Source of the DNA: JACKBJ01 sp964549495
GTDB lineage: Bacteria; Chloroflexota; Anaerolineae; Epilineales; Epilineaceae
DNA: 10,497 nt
Reading direction: 5' to 3'
NCBI GenBank assembly: GCA_964549495.1
Contig: CAZJWJ010000135.1
Location: forward strand, 1-10,497
Positions 1-7,086 of the stretch are shown piece after piece. Under the pieces are notes generated by a model. That model made no database searches. It worked only from the letters and a program-made list of their open reading frames with translations, and was not told the origin of the DNA. Numbering within the stretch: position 1 is the stretch's first letter; each line of letters begins with the position of its first letter. The position numbers and the translations under genes were made by a program.

Positions 1-1
1 C

Positions 2-1684
2 TTCGGCGGCGGCCGCGAGGACATCTGGGAGCCCGAGGAGGACGTCTACTGGGGTCCAGAGGACAGCTGGCTGGGCGACGAGCGCTACAGCGGCGATCGC
101 GAGCTGGCCGGTCCGCTGGGCGCGGTTCAGATGGGCCTGATCTACGTCAATCCGGAAGGCCCCAACGGCAAGCCCGACCCGCTGGCCGCCGCCCGCGACA
201 TCCGCGAGACCTTCTCGCGCATGGCCATGAACGACGAGGAGACCGTCGCGCTCATCGCCGGCGGGCATACCTTCGGCAAGACCCATGGCGCCGTCGAGGA
301 GAAGTACGTCGGCCGGGAACCCGAGGGCGCGCTGCTCGAAGAACAAGGCTTCGGCTGGACCAGCAGCGCCGGAACCGGCATGGGTGTCGACACCTACACC
401 AGCGGCCTGGAGGGCGCCTGGACCAACGAGCCGGCCCGCTGGGAGCACAGCTTCTTCGACAACCTCTTCGACTACGACTGGGAGCTGACCCGGAGCCCCG
501 CCGGCGCCTACCAGTGGACGCCCACCAACCCGGAGGCCAAGGGCACCGTTCCCGACGCCCACGATCCGGACAAGCGCCACGCGCCGATGATGCTCACCAC
601 CGACCTGGCCCTGCGCGAGGACCCGATCTACGGACCGATCTCCAAGCGCTTCCACGAGAACCCGGACGAGTTCGCCCGGGCCTTCGCCAAGGCCTGGTAC
701 AAGCTCACCCACCGCGACATGGGCCCCACCTCGCGCTACCTCGGACCCTGGGTCCCCGACGAGCAGCTGATCTGGCAGGACCCGGTGCCGGCCGTCGACC
801 ACGAGCTCGTCGACGATAGCGACATCGCCACGCTGAAGGCCAAGATCCTGGACTCGGGCCTGACCATCCCCCAGCTGGTCGCCACCGCCTGGGCCTCGGC
901 AGCCACCTTCCGCGGCACCGACATGCGCGGCGGCACCAACGGCGCCCGCATCCGCCTGGCCCCGCAAAAGGACTGGCCGGTCAACGATCCGGCGCAGCTG
1001 CAGACCGTCCTGGAGACGCTCGAGGGCATTCAGGCCGACTTCAACGCCGCGCAGTCCGGTGACAAGCGGGTTTCCTTGGCCGACCTGATCGTCTTGGGCG
1101 GCGGTGCGGCCATCGAGCAGGCGGCCCTCGAGGCCGGCCACGATGTGAGCGTGCCCTTCGCGCCCGGTCGCACGGACGCCAGCGCCGAGCAGACCGACGC
1201 CGAGTCCTTCGACGTGCTCGAGCCGACCTCGGACGGCTTTCGCAACTACCATCAGGCGGATCACCCCATCCCGGCAGAGCACATGCTGGTCGAACGGGCC
1301 AACCTGCTCACCCTCACCGCGCCCGAGATGACCGCGCTGGTCGGCGGCCTGCGCACGCTCGGCGCCAATGCCGGCGGCTCGAAGCACGGGGTCTTCACCG
1401 ATCGGCCTGGCGCGCTGACGACCGACTTCTTCGTCAACCTGCTGGACATGCGCACCAAGTGGGCGCCCTCGGAGACCGAGGACGGGGTCTACGAGGGACG
1501 AGACCGCAACAGCGGCGAGCTCCGGTGGACCGGAACGGCCGTGGACCTGGTCTTCGGCTCCAACTCCCAGCTGCGCGCGATCGCCGAGGTCTATGCCAGC
1601 CAGGACGCCGGCGAGACCTTCGTGGATGACTTCGTGGCCGCCTGGGACAAGGTCATGAACCTGGATCGCTTCGACCTGGACTGA
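2..1684 (+). CDS. katG: Catalase-peroxidase KatG, C-terminal 560 residues (5' end outside window)
   Basis: Bifunctional haem catalase-peroxidase that removes hydrogen peroxide. The frame is open from base 2, so the ATG at 131 is internal (it is the Met of QMGLIYVNPEGP). Against M. tuberculosis KatG numbering from memory, about 180 N-terminal residues are missing, including the distal Arg/Trp/His pocket. Visible key residues: the Tyr of the Met-Tyr-Trp adduct (codon 143-145), its Met (221-223), proximal haem His in GGHTFGKTHG (266-268), proximal Trp in GAWTNE, Asp in TTDLAL (602-604), the mobile Arg of HRDMGP, and an unmutated Ser at the position of isoniazid-resistance Ser315. The second, haem-free peroxidase-like domain follows, ending in the typical AAWDKVMNLDRFDL. 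It looks intact at its 3' end. It faces the SDR gene convergently and shares a hairpin terminator with it. Its promoter is not in the window. Confidence 0.98.
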   Translation, partial: FGGGREDIWEPEEDVYWGPEDSWLGDERYSGDRELAGPLGAVQMGLIYVNPEGPNGKPDPLAAARDIRETFSRMAMNDEETVALIAGGHTFGKTHGAVEEKYVGREPEGALLEEQGFGWTSSAGTGMGVDTYTSGLEGAWTNEPARWEHSFFDNLFDYDWELTRSPAGAYQWTPTNPEAKGTVPDAHDPDKRHAPMMLTTDLALREDPIYGPISKRFHENPDEFARAFAKAWYKLTHRDMGPTSRYLGPWVPDEQLIWQDPVPAVDHELVDDSDIATLKAKILDSGLTIPQLVATAWASAATFRGTDMRGGTNGARIRLAPQKDWPVNDPAQLQTVLETLEGIQADFNAAQSGDKRVSLADLIVLGGGAAIEQAALEAGHDVSVPFAPGRTDASAEQTDAESFDVLEPTSDGFRNYHQADHPIPAEHMLVERANLLTLTAPEMTALVGGLRTLGANAGGSKHGVFTDRPGALTTDFFVNLLDMRTKWAPSETEDGVYEGRDRNSGELRWTGTAVDLVFGSNSQLRAIAEVYASQDAGETFVDDFVAAWDKVMNLDRFDLD

Positions 1685-1723
1685 TCCAAGCTCGAGGCAT
1701 CAGGCTCCACGCTGTAGCCAAAC

Positions 1724-1764
1724 GGGCGCGTCGAGGGGGAAACTCGTTCCCTCTCGACGCGCCC
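1724..1764. terminator. Bidirectional hairpin terminator between convergent katG and SDR genes
   Basis: Arms 1724-1741 (GGGCGCGTCGAGGGGGAA) and 1747-1764 (TTCCCTCTCGACGCGCCC) pair over 18 bp around a 5-nt loop. The one non-Watson-Crick position is a G-U wobble in the + strand RNA. It starts 40 bp after the katG stop and lies 29 bp beyond the SDR stop at 1793. The flanking T-tracts are short (TATTTC on the + side, GTTTGG on the - side), so intrinsic termination is likely but its efficiency is uncertain. Confidence 0.8.
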
Positions 1765-1792
1765 TATTTCTCGACTGGACCGGCAGCGTGAT

Positions 1793-2644
1793 CTACTCGG
1801 GCGACCCGAGAAAGACATCGATCAGCTTGTCGTCCAGCAAGGTCGTGCCTTCGAGGAAGCGCTCGGCGTAGATGCCGGCCCGGGCGCTGAGGTTGGGCAT
1901 GTAGCGCTGCTTGGGACGCTCCGTGGTCAGGGCCTCGTATACGACCTCGCTGATCGTCTCGACCGCCGCGCCGTCGGCGAAGCCGGCGCTGACGTTGGCC
2001 TTGAAGTCGTCGAGCTGGCGACGGTAGGTATCCGCGTTCTCGGACCGGCTGGCCTCCTCCCAGGTCGGCAGGCTGGCTTCCAGCAGATGCGTCCGCACCC
2101 AACCCGGCTCGATCATCGAGACCTGGATGCCCGGGAAGGTGGCCTTCATCTCCATGCGCAAGCCATCGGCAAAAGCCTCCAACGCGTGCTTGGTGGCCGG
2201 ATACCAGGCCATGCCCGGTGCCGGAACCTTGCCGGCGCCCGAGGACATGAAGACGATGCGCCCGCGGCCCTCCGGTGCAGCCGCGCGCATATGGGGCAGC
2301 ACCGCCAAGGTGCAGCGGGCCATGCCCCAGAGGTTCACCTCGAAGTTGCGCTTGGCCTCCTCGATCGACACGCATTCGATCATGCCCAGGCACATGTAGC
2401 CCGCATTGGCCACCAGGCCGTCGATGCGCCCCTCCGCCTCCATGATCTTGGCCACCGCCGCGTCGACATCCTCGTCGCGCGTCACATCGACGCGCAAGCG
2501 CCGCATGCCGCGGGCCTCCAGGTCCGCCATCGCGTCGTATTCGATGTCGCCACCGTAGACCCTGAAGCCCTCCTCCAAGAGCCGCTCGGCAGAGCCGCGC
2601 CCGATGCCGCGCGCCGCCCCGGTGATCCATACGACCTTCCCCAT
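1793..2644 (-). CDS. Short-chain dehydrogenase/reductase (classical SDR, 283 aa)
   Basis: A classical NAD(P)-dependent oxidoreductase with a Rossmann fold; the substrate cannot be read from the sequence. Visible motifs: TGAARGIG at residues 8-15 (dinucleotide binding), Asp33 near the end of beta-2 (an acidic residue there usually favours NAD(H); inference), NAG at 80-82, Asn104 in NLWG, Ser135, and the YxxxK pair Tyr148/Lys152. The C-terminal 100 residues form an extended variable substrate region. The ATG at 2644 is chosen because it begins directly before the beta-1 strand (GKVVWITG) and has GGAGG-type sequence upstream; the frame is open further 5' but that stretch is low-complexity and unlike the family. 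It lies 74 bp downstream of the MOSC gene on the same strand and is probably the last gene of that transcript, ending at the 1724-1764 hairpin. Confidence 0.93.
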   Translation of the reverse strand: MGKVVWITGAARGIGRGSAERLLEEGFRVYGGDIEYDAMADLEARGMRRLRVDVTRDEDVDAAVAKIMEAEGRIDGLVANAGYMCLGMIECVSIEEAKRNFEVNLWGMARCTLAVLPHMRAAAPEGRGRIVFMSSGAGKVPAPGMAWYPATKHALEAFADGLRMEMKATFPGIQVSMIEPGWVRTHLLEASLPTWEEASRSENADTYRRQLDDFKANVSAGFADGAAVETISEVVYEALTTERPKQRYMPNLSARAGIYAERFLEGTTLLDDKLIDVFLGSPE

Positions 2645-2718
2645 CTGCCTCCCCCCTCCGGTCGAGCGATGTCCGATGATGCGCGAGTGGATCCCGCACG
2701 AATCTCCTTGACAGAGTA

Positions 2719-3198
2719 CTAATCGATGAAACGCAGCCGCTGCCCCGCCCGCAGTGGGCCCTCGCCGATCACGCGGGCGTAGAGCCGCGACCAGCCGGGC
2801 CGAAGCGTCTGGGCGATGCGCCGCGAATCGCCGTCCGCGAAGGCCGCCCGAATGCTCCCGCAAGGCACGGTGTAGCTGGTCAGCTCGATCTCGACTCCGC
2901 CATCGACGTGCAGGCGCCTACCGGGCTGCATCCGATCCCAGTCCAGCCCGGCCAGTGTCAGGTTCTCGCCCACCGCGCCCGGGTAGATCGGGTGGCCTTC
3001 CTTCTGCAGGGCCAGGATCCGCTCGAGGCTGTAGAGACACAGCGCCCGCTCCGGACCTCCGTGGATGCCCGGATGCGCCTGTTTGTCCGAGGCCAGGCCC
3101 AGCGGACCGACCCGGTCCTCGCTGCGCGGCCGCTTGGGCACGCCGCCCGGCGAGCTGTTGATCTGGAAGATCCAGCCTTCCGAACCCTCACTCGCCAC
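2719..3198 (-). CDS. MOSC-domain protein (159 aa, GTG start)
   Basis: A stand-alone MOSC (molybdenum cofactor sulfurase C-terminal) domain protein of the YiiM-like, single-domain size. The family binds molybdenum cofactor and is proposed to carry or transfer sulfur through a conserved cysteine. Visible: WIFQINSSPGGVPK at residues 9-22, HGGP at 46-49, GENL at 77-80, the conserved Cys113 in TSYTVPCGSI, and HPGWSRLYARV-like TLRPGWSRLYARV near the C-terminus. The GTG at 3198 gives a family-like N-terminus and overlaps the end of the upstream molybdopterin-subunit gene by 11 nt, the same overlap as at the preceding junction. No clear Shine-Dalgarno precedes it, so translational coupling is likely. 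Being in the same unit as a molybdenum hydroxylase suggests a role in that enzyme's cofactor maturation. An independent Moco enzyme reducing N-hydroxylated compounds, as known for YiiM, is the alternative. Confidence 0.88.
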   Translation of the reverse strand: MASEGSEGWIFQINSSPGGVPKRPRSEDRVGPLGLASDKQAHPGIHGGPERALCLYSLERILALQKEGHPIYPGAVGENLTLAGLDWDRMQPGRRLHVDGGVEIELTSYTVPCGSIRAAFADGDSRRIAQTLRPGWSRLYARVIGEGPLRAGQRLRFID

Positions 3199-5476
3199 TG
3201 CGCAGATCCGGGAGGTAGATGGTGCTGCCCTCCGGCCGCGGCGTCGCGGTTGGCTCCGGCGGCACCGGGGTGGCGGTCGGGGTCGGCGTCGGCAGACCCT
3301 CGGCCCAGCCGGCCAGCTCGGCCGGCCGGATCGGCAGGCCCGTCGGGCGCTTGCCGGTAGCGGCGAAGACCGCATTGGCCACCGCCGGCCCCACCGACGG
3401 ATAGCCCACCTCACCCATGCCCGACGGGCTGCCGCCCGAGGGCATCACCCGCACATCGGTCGGCGGCGCCTGGTCGATGCGCAGCCAGCGGTAGTCGAAG
3501 AAGCTGCTCTCCTGGATGGCCCCGCCCTCGATGGTCAATTCGGCGCTCAGCGCGGTCGACAGCCCGTCGATGGCGGCGCCCTCGACCTGGGCGACGACGC
3601 CCAAGGGATTGATGGCCACGCCCGGATCGACCGCCGCCCAGATGCGGGTGGCGCGGACCTGGCCCTCGGGGGCCACCTCGACCTCGACCACGTGCGCGAT
3701 CACCGCTCCGTAGCCGTCGAAACAGGCCACGCCTCGACCGCGGCCAGGCGGCAGCTGCTCGCCCCAGCTCGACATCTCGGACACGGCGTCCAGGACGGCC
3801 AGCATGCGCGGGTCGGCGATGTGCTGCTTGCGGAACGCGATCGGGTCGACCTCGGCCGCCTCGGCCAGCAGGTCGACGAAGCATTCGGTGGCAAAGTTGA
3901 CGTTTCCGTGATCCACCGAGCGCCAGAAGGTGGTCGGGACGGGCGTGCCGACCTCGACCTTCTCCTGGCCGAAGCCGGGGATGTCGTAGAGACCACCGCG
4001 GCCCTGGTCGGTTCCGTCCAGGCCCTGCAAGCGCATCCGCTCGGCATCGTCGGCGCTCAGCTCGGCGGCCCGACCGCGGCCGGACATGCCGAAGCGGTGG
4101 GACCAGGCGATGGCCCGACCATCGGCATCCAGCGCGCCGCGCATGGCGTGGTGGCTGGCCGGCCGGTAGGCGGCCTGCTGGAGGTCGTCGTCGCGGGTCC
4201 AGAGCATCTGCACCGGGGCGCCGATCTGGCGCGAGACCGCAGCCGCCTCGGAAGCCGCGGCGGTGTCGATGCGGCGGCCAAAGCCGCCGCCGGCCAGGGT
4301 GGTATGCACGACCACCTCGGACTCCTCCACACCGAGCCCGCGCGAGATCGCGCGGCGCACGCTCTGCGGGTTCTGGGTGGGCGCCCAGACCTGGCAAGGA
4401 CTGCTCGAGGCATCGACGGTGCAGTTGTGCGGTTCCATCATGGCATGCGCCAAGTAGGGCAAGTCGAAGCCGGCCTCGACCGTCTTGGCCGCCGAACCGG
4501 GCATCTCGGGCGCGTCGGCGACCGCATCGACCAGTTGCTGGCGGATGCTCGCGTTGTTCAGCCCCGCATTCTCGCTGGTATCCCACTCGGCCGCCAGCGC
4601 CTGCCGGCCCTGCATCGCCGCCCAGCTGTTCTCGGCGACCACCGCCACGCCGCCGGCCACGCCGGGCAACACCGCCAGGACGCCGGGCACCGCCATCGCG
4701 GCGGCTTCGTCGTGGCCCGTCAGGCGGGCGCCGAGCGCCGACGGTCGGGCGATGACCGCAAAGCGCAAGCCCTCCGGCCGGGCGTCGAGTCCGTAGCCGG
4801 CGCGGCCGGTGACCACGTCGCGATTGTCCACCCGGGCCGTCGGCCGGCCGACGATGGTGCACTCTGACCAGTCCTTGAGCGGAACGTTTTGGGGCACCGG
4901 CCGGCTCGAAGCGCCCTCGGCCAATTCTCCGTAGCCCATCTCGCGACCACTGGCCGGATGGCGCACCACGCCCTTCTCGGCTTCGCAATCGCCGGCATCG
5001 ACGCCCCAGCGCTCGGCCGCCGCGGCCACCAGCATGCTGCGGGCCGCGGCGCCCGCGCCGCGCAGGGCCTGCCAGCTGCCGCGGACGGCGAAGCTACCGC
5101 CGATTCCCTGGCTGCCGAATTGGTCGCTGGCCGGTGCCTGCTCGACCCGGACGCGGTCCCAGTCGGCTTCCAGATCCTCGGCGATCAGCATGGCAAAGGA
5201 GGTGCGCAAACCCTGCCCGATGTCGGGCTTGGAGATCGTGATCGTCACCGTCCCGTCGGGCTCGATCTGGAGGAAGGCGCCCAGCGCGAATCCCTCGCCG
5301 GACTGCGCGGCGGCCGTGTCGGCGCTCAGGGCGCCGGCGCCGGAGAGCAATCGGAAGAGGGCGCGATCGGTCTGAGAGAGGAAGAGGCCCAATTGGAGGC
5401 CGGCCGCGCCGCCGATCAGCTGGCGCCGGGTGATTGTCGTAGACATTCGATTCGTGGACCGGGACTCAGCCTCCAT
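3188..5476 (-). CDS. Tat-exported molybdopterin-binding subunit of a xanthine dehydrogenase-family hydroxylase (IorB-like, 762 aa)
   Basis: Large catalytic subunit of an isoquinoline 1-oxidoreductase/aldehyde dehydrogenase-type molybdenum hydroxylase; the substrate is not determinable. The N-terminus carries a twin-arginine signal (TTITRRQLIGG, Arg17-Arg18, then a hydrophobic stretch and an AQS-like cleavage area near 56-60), so the complex should be folded in the cytoplasm and act outside the membrane. Visible family segments: YLAHAMMEPHNCTV (341-354), GGGFGRR (396-402, molybdopterin region), WRSVDHGNVNFATE (518-531), and GMGEVGYPSVGPAVANA, with Glu689 at the place of the catalytic Glu. A Pro/Thr-rich tail (about 729-748) and a final STIYLPDLRSGE follow the normal domain end. 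The ATG at 5476 has AGGAGGT 5 nt upstream and overlaps the iorA-like stop by 11 nt; an internal Met at 5446 lacks a ribosome site. Confidence 0.93.
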   Translation of the reverse strand: MEAESRSTNRMSTTITRRQLIGGAAGLQLGLFLSQTDRALFRLLSGAGALSADTAAAQSGEGFALGAFLQIEPDGTVTITISKPDIGQGLRTSFAMLIAEDLEADWDRVRVEQAPASDQFGSQGIGGSFAVRGSWQALRGAGAAARSMLVAAAAERWGVDAGDCEAEKGVVRHPASGREMGYGELAEGASSRPVPQNVPLKDWSECTIVGRPTARVDNRDVVTGRAGYGLDARPEGLRFAVIARPSALGARLTGHDEAAAMAVPGVLAVLPGVAGGVAVVAENSWAAMQGRQALAAEWDTSENAGLNNASIRQQLVDAVADAPEMPGSAAKTVEAGFDLPYLAHAMMEPHNCTVDASSSPCQVWAPTQNPQSVRRAISRGLGVEESEVVVHTTLAGGGFGRRIDTAAASEAAAVSRQIGAPVQMLWTRDDDLQQAAYRPASHHAMRGALDADGRAIAWSHRFGMSGRGRAAELSADDAERMRLQGLDGTDQGRGGLYDIPGFGQEKVEVGTPVPTTFWRSVDHGNVNFATECFVDLLAEAAEVDPIAFRKQHIADPRMLAVLDAVSEMSSWGEQLPPGRGRGVACFDGYGAVIAHVVEVEVAPEGQVRATRIWAAVDPGVAINPLGVVAQVEGAAIDGLSTALSAELTIEGGAIQESSFFDYRWLRIDQAPPTDVRVMPSGGSPSGMGEVGYPSVGPAVANAVFAATGKRPTGLPIRPAELAGWAEGLPTPTPTATPVPPEPTATPRPEGSTIYLPDLRSGE

Positions 5477-5936
5477 CTCGCACCTCCTGGCTGGCGCGGT
5501 GGATGGCCGCGCGGATGCGCTGGTAGGTGCCGCAGCGGCAGATCATTCCGCGCATGGCCCGATCGATGTCGGCGTCCTCCGGCTCGGCGTTCTCGGACAA
5601 GAGGGCGGCTGCGGTCATGATCTGACCCACCTGGCAGAAGCCGCATTGCGGCACGTCCTCGGCCACCCAGGCTCGCTGCAGCGAGTGGTCGCCGGCCTCG
5701 CTCAGCCCCTCGATGGTCGTCACCCTTTTGCCTTCGACGGCCGAGACCGGCATCTGGCAGCCCTGCACTGCCCGCCCGTCCAGATGGACCGTGCAAGCGC
5801 CGCAGCTGCCGACGCCGCAGCCGTACTTGGTGCCGGTCAGACCCAAGAGGTCGCGCAGGACCCACAGGATCGGCATCTCCGGCTCGGCCTCGACGGTCGC
5901 GGCGCGACCGTTGAGCTGGAACTCGTAACTGGCCAT
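5466..5936 (-). CDS. [2Fe-2S] iron-sulfur subunit of the molybdenum hydroxylase (IorA-like, 156 aa)
   Basis: Small electron-transfer subunit that partners the molybdopterin subunit encoded next. The N-terminal plant-ferredoxin-type domain has Cys40, Cys45 and Cys48 in KYGCGVGSCGACTVHLDG, plus Cys60. The C-terminal helical domain has Cys98 and Cys101 in PQCGFCQVGQ, plus Cys133 and Cys135 in MICRCGTYQRI. All eight cluster ligands are present, giving two [2Fe-2S] clusters, at the normal length for the family. It has no signal peptide of its own and would be exported bound to the Tat-tagged partner. The ATG at 5936 has GAGGAG at 5946-5951, 9 nt upstream. No FAD-binding medium subunit is encoded nearby, which fits the two-subunit type rather than the CO dehydrogenase or xanthine dehydrogenase three-subunit type. 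First gene of the four-gene unit. Confidence 0.96.
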   Translation of the reverse strand: MASYEFQLNGRAATVEAEPEMPILWVLRDLLGLTGTKYGCGVGSCGACTVHLDGRAVQGCQMPVSAVEGKRVTTIEGLSEAGDHSLQRAWVAEDVPQCGFCQVGQIMTAAALLSENAEPEDADIDRAMRGMICRCGTYQRIRAAIHRASQEVRDGG

Positions 5937-5987
5937 GGTCAGCTGCTCCTCGGGCTCTGGCGCATCCCGCGCTCGATGTTTTTGGGA

Positions 5988-6005
5988 GGTAGGCTACAGC
6001 CTACC
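5988..6005. promoter_or_regulatory. Perfect 18-bp palindrome upstream of the molybdenum hydroxylase genes (candidate operator)
   Basis: GGTAGGCT-AC-AGCCTACC is a perfect inverted repeat of two 8-bp half-sites with a 2-bp centre, 51 bp upstream of the iorA-like ATG. On the - strand it is followed by TCCCAAAAACATC, not a T-run, so it is a poor terminator for the upstream permease gene. The size and position fit a dimeric repressor site. No regulator gene is in the window and no convincing -35/-10 pair was found next to it. Confidence 0.5.
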
Positions 6006-6153
6006 ACATCATGGCGATGGTTTCGCGGTGAACATCGCCCAGCCGTCCGTCGAGGGTAGCGAAGTCGGGTCGCTCGGGCGGTCCGTACGTCGTCCGCGGC
6101 GACCTGCGACGTCGGCGCAAGGCGGGACGACGGATGCAGTTCAAGCCCTGGCC
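6006..6153. other. Intergenic DNA after permease C; no gene seen
   Basis: This stretch lies between the permease stop and the palindrome, and is part of a 217-bp gap before the iorA-like gene. I find no family-like open frame, no T-tailed hairpin and no strong promoter pair in it. It presumably holds the end of the transporter transcript and the promoter of the hydroxylase unit. Confidence 0.5.
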
Positions 6154-7086
6154 TCAGCGCTTGCCCCGGCGCAGGCGCGGATCGAGGGTATCGCGCAGGC
6201 CGTCGCCCAAGAGGTTGAAGCCCAGGACGGTGAGCATGATCGCCACGCCCGGCACCACCACCAGCCACCACTCGCTGAAGAGCTTCTGACGGTTGTCCGA
6301 GAGCATCAGGCCCCATTCGGCCAAGGGCGGCTGGGCGCCCAGGCCCAAGAAGCCCAGGCCGGCCGCGTCCAGGATGGCGGTGCCGATGCCCAGGCTGGCC
6401 GCCACGATCAGCGGCGATAGCGAGTTGGGCAGCACGTGGCGCATCAGGACCCTACCGCGGCTGGCGCCGACGGCGATGCTGGCGTCCACGTATTCCTTGC
6501 GCCGCTCGCCCAGCACGCTGGAGCGGACGATGCGGGCGTAGGTGGGCACCGAGATGATGCCGACGGCCAGCATCACGTTGAGCAGACCCTGACCGATGAA
6601 GACCACGATGGCCAGAGCCAGGAGGATGCTCGGGAAGGCCAGCATCACGTCCATGGCGCGCATGATCAGGGTGTCGACGATGCCGCCGAAGAAGCCGGCC
6701 AAGGCCCCCAGCAGGCTGCCGATGACGATGGCCAGGCTGACGGCCGCGAAGCCGATGACCAGCGAGATGCGCGCCCCGTAGAGCATGCGGCTGAGCTGGT
6801 CGCGGCCCAGCTGGTCGGTGCCCAGGGGATGCGCGGCCGAGGGCGGCAGGCGGGTGTCGCCCAGGGCGATCTGCCAGATGCCGTTGTCGTCCGGGTGCTC
6901 GGCGGCCAGCAGGGGCGCGCTTAGGGCGCAGAGGGCGAAGAAGCCGATGATGGCCAGACCGGCCACCGCCAGGCGGTTGCGCAGGAGGCGCCGCAGGGCA
7001 TCGTTCCAGGGCCGGCGCACCGGGCCCTCGAGCGCCTGGGCGCGGGCGGAGAACTCCAGATCGGCCAGCGGCGTCGAGGCGCTCAT
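6154..7086 (-). CDS. Peptide/nickel-type ABC transporter permease, DppC-like (310 aa)
   Basis: Inner-membrane permease, second of a heterodimeric pair for an oligopeptide/dipeptide/nickel-class importer. An N-terminal cytoplasmic stretch carries the OppC-type RRLLRNRLAVAGLAIIGFF segment, which is the first membrane helix. Then come HPLGTDQLGRDQLSRMLYGARISL (86-109), typical of DppC/OppC, several membrane helices between about 108 and 240, and the EAA loop that contacts the ATPase (YVDASIAVGASRGRVLMRHVLPN, 199-221). A last helix lies around 274-294, and the protein ends in DGLRDTLDPRLR. The length is normal. Its ATG overlaps the stop of the upstream permease as ATGA, so the two are translationally coupled. 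The next genes downstream are not ATPases, which is unusual for this operon type. Confidence 0.95.
   Translation of the reverse strand: MSASTPLADLEFSARAQALEGPVRRPWNDALRRLLRNRLAVAGLAIIGFFALCALSAPLLAAEHPDDNGIWQIALGDTRLPPSAAHPLGTDQLGRDQLSRMLYGARISLVIGFAAVSLAIVIGSLLGALAGFFGGIVDTLIMRAMDVMLAFPSILLALAIVVFIGQGLLNVMLAVGIISVPTYARIVRSSVLGERRKEYVDASIAVGASRGRVLMRHVLPNSLSPLIVAASLGIGTAILDAAGLGFLGLGAQPPLAEWGLMLSDNRQKLFSEWWLVVVPGVAIMLTVLGFNLLGDGLRDTLDPRLRRGKR

Noticed and set aside
131..1684. KatG as a complete 517-residue gene starting at 131
   Set aside because: The same frame is open and KatG-like from base 2 (FGGGREDIWEPEEDVYWG), so the gene is cut by the window start and 131 is an internal Met.
2708..2713. 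TTGACA on the + strand as a promoter -35 box
   Set aside because: It points rightwards into genes that are all on the - strand; there is no + strand gene for it to serve, so it is probably chance.
2645..2863. Extended N-terminus of the SDR starting at 2863
   Set aside because: It would overlap the MOSC gene by over 140 bp and adds 73 residues unlike the family; the ATG at 2644 has a ribosome site and sits right before the Rossmann beta-1 strand.
3065..4867. A 600-codon open frame on the + strand opposite the molybdopterin subunit
   Set aside because: Low-complexity Arg/Gly/His/Ala composition and no recognisable domain; it is the antisense shadow of a well-supported gene.
3411..4988. A 525-codon open frame on the - strand in another frame within the molybdopterin subunit gene
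   Set aside because: Arg/Gly/Pro-dominated translation of the wrong frame. The 3188-5476 frame carries all conserved segments.
5988..6005. The 18-bp palindrome read as the terminator of permease C
   Set aside because: After the stem the - strand has TCCCAAAAACATC rather than a T-run, and the 2-nt centre gives a tight loop; an operator is a better reading.
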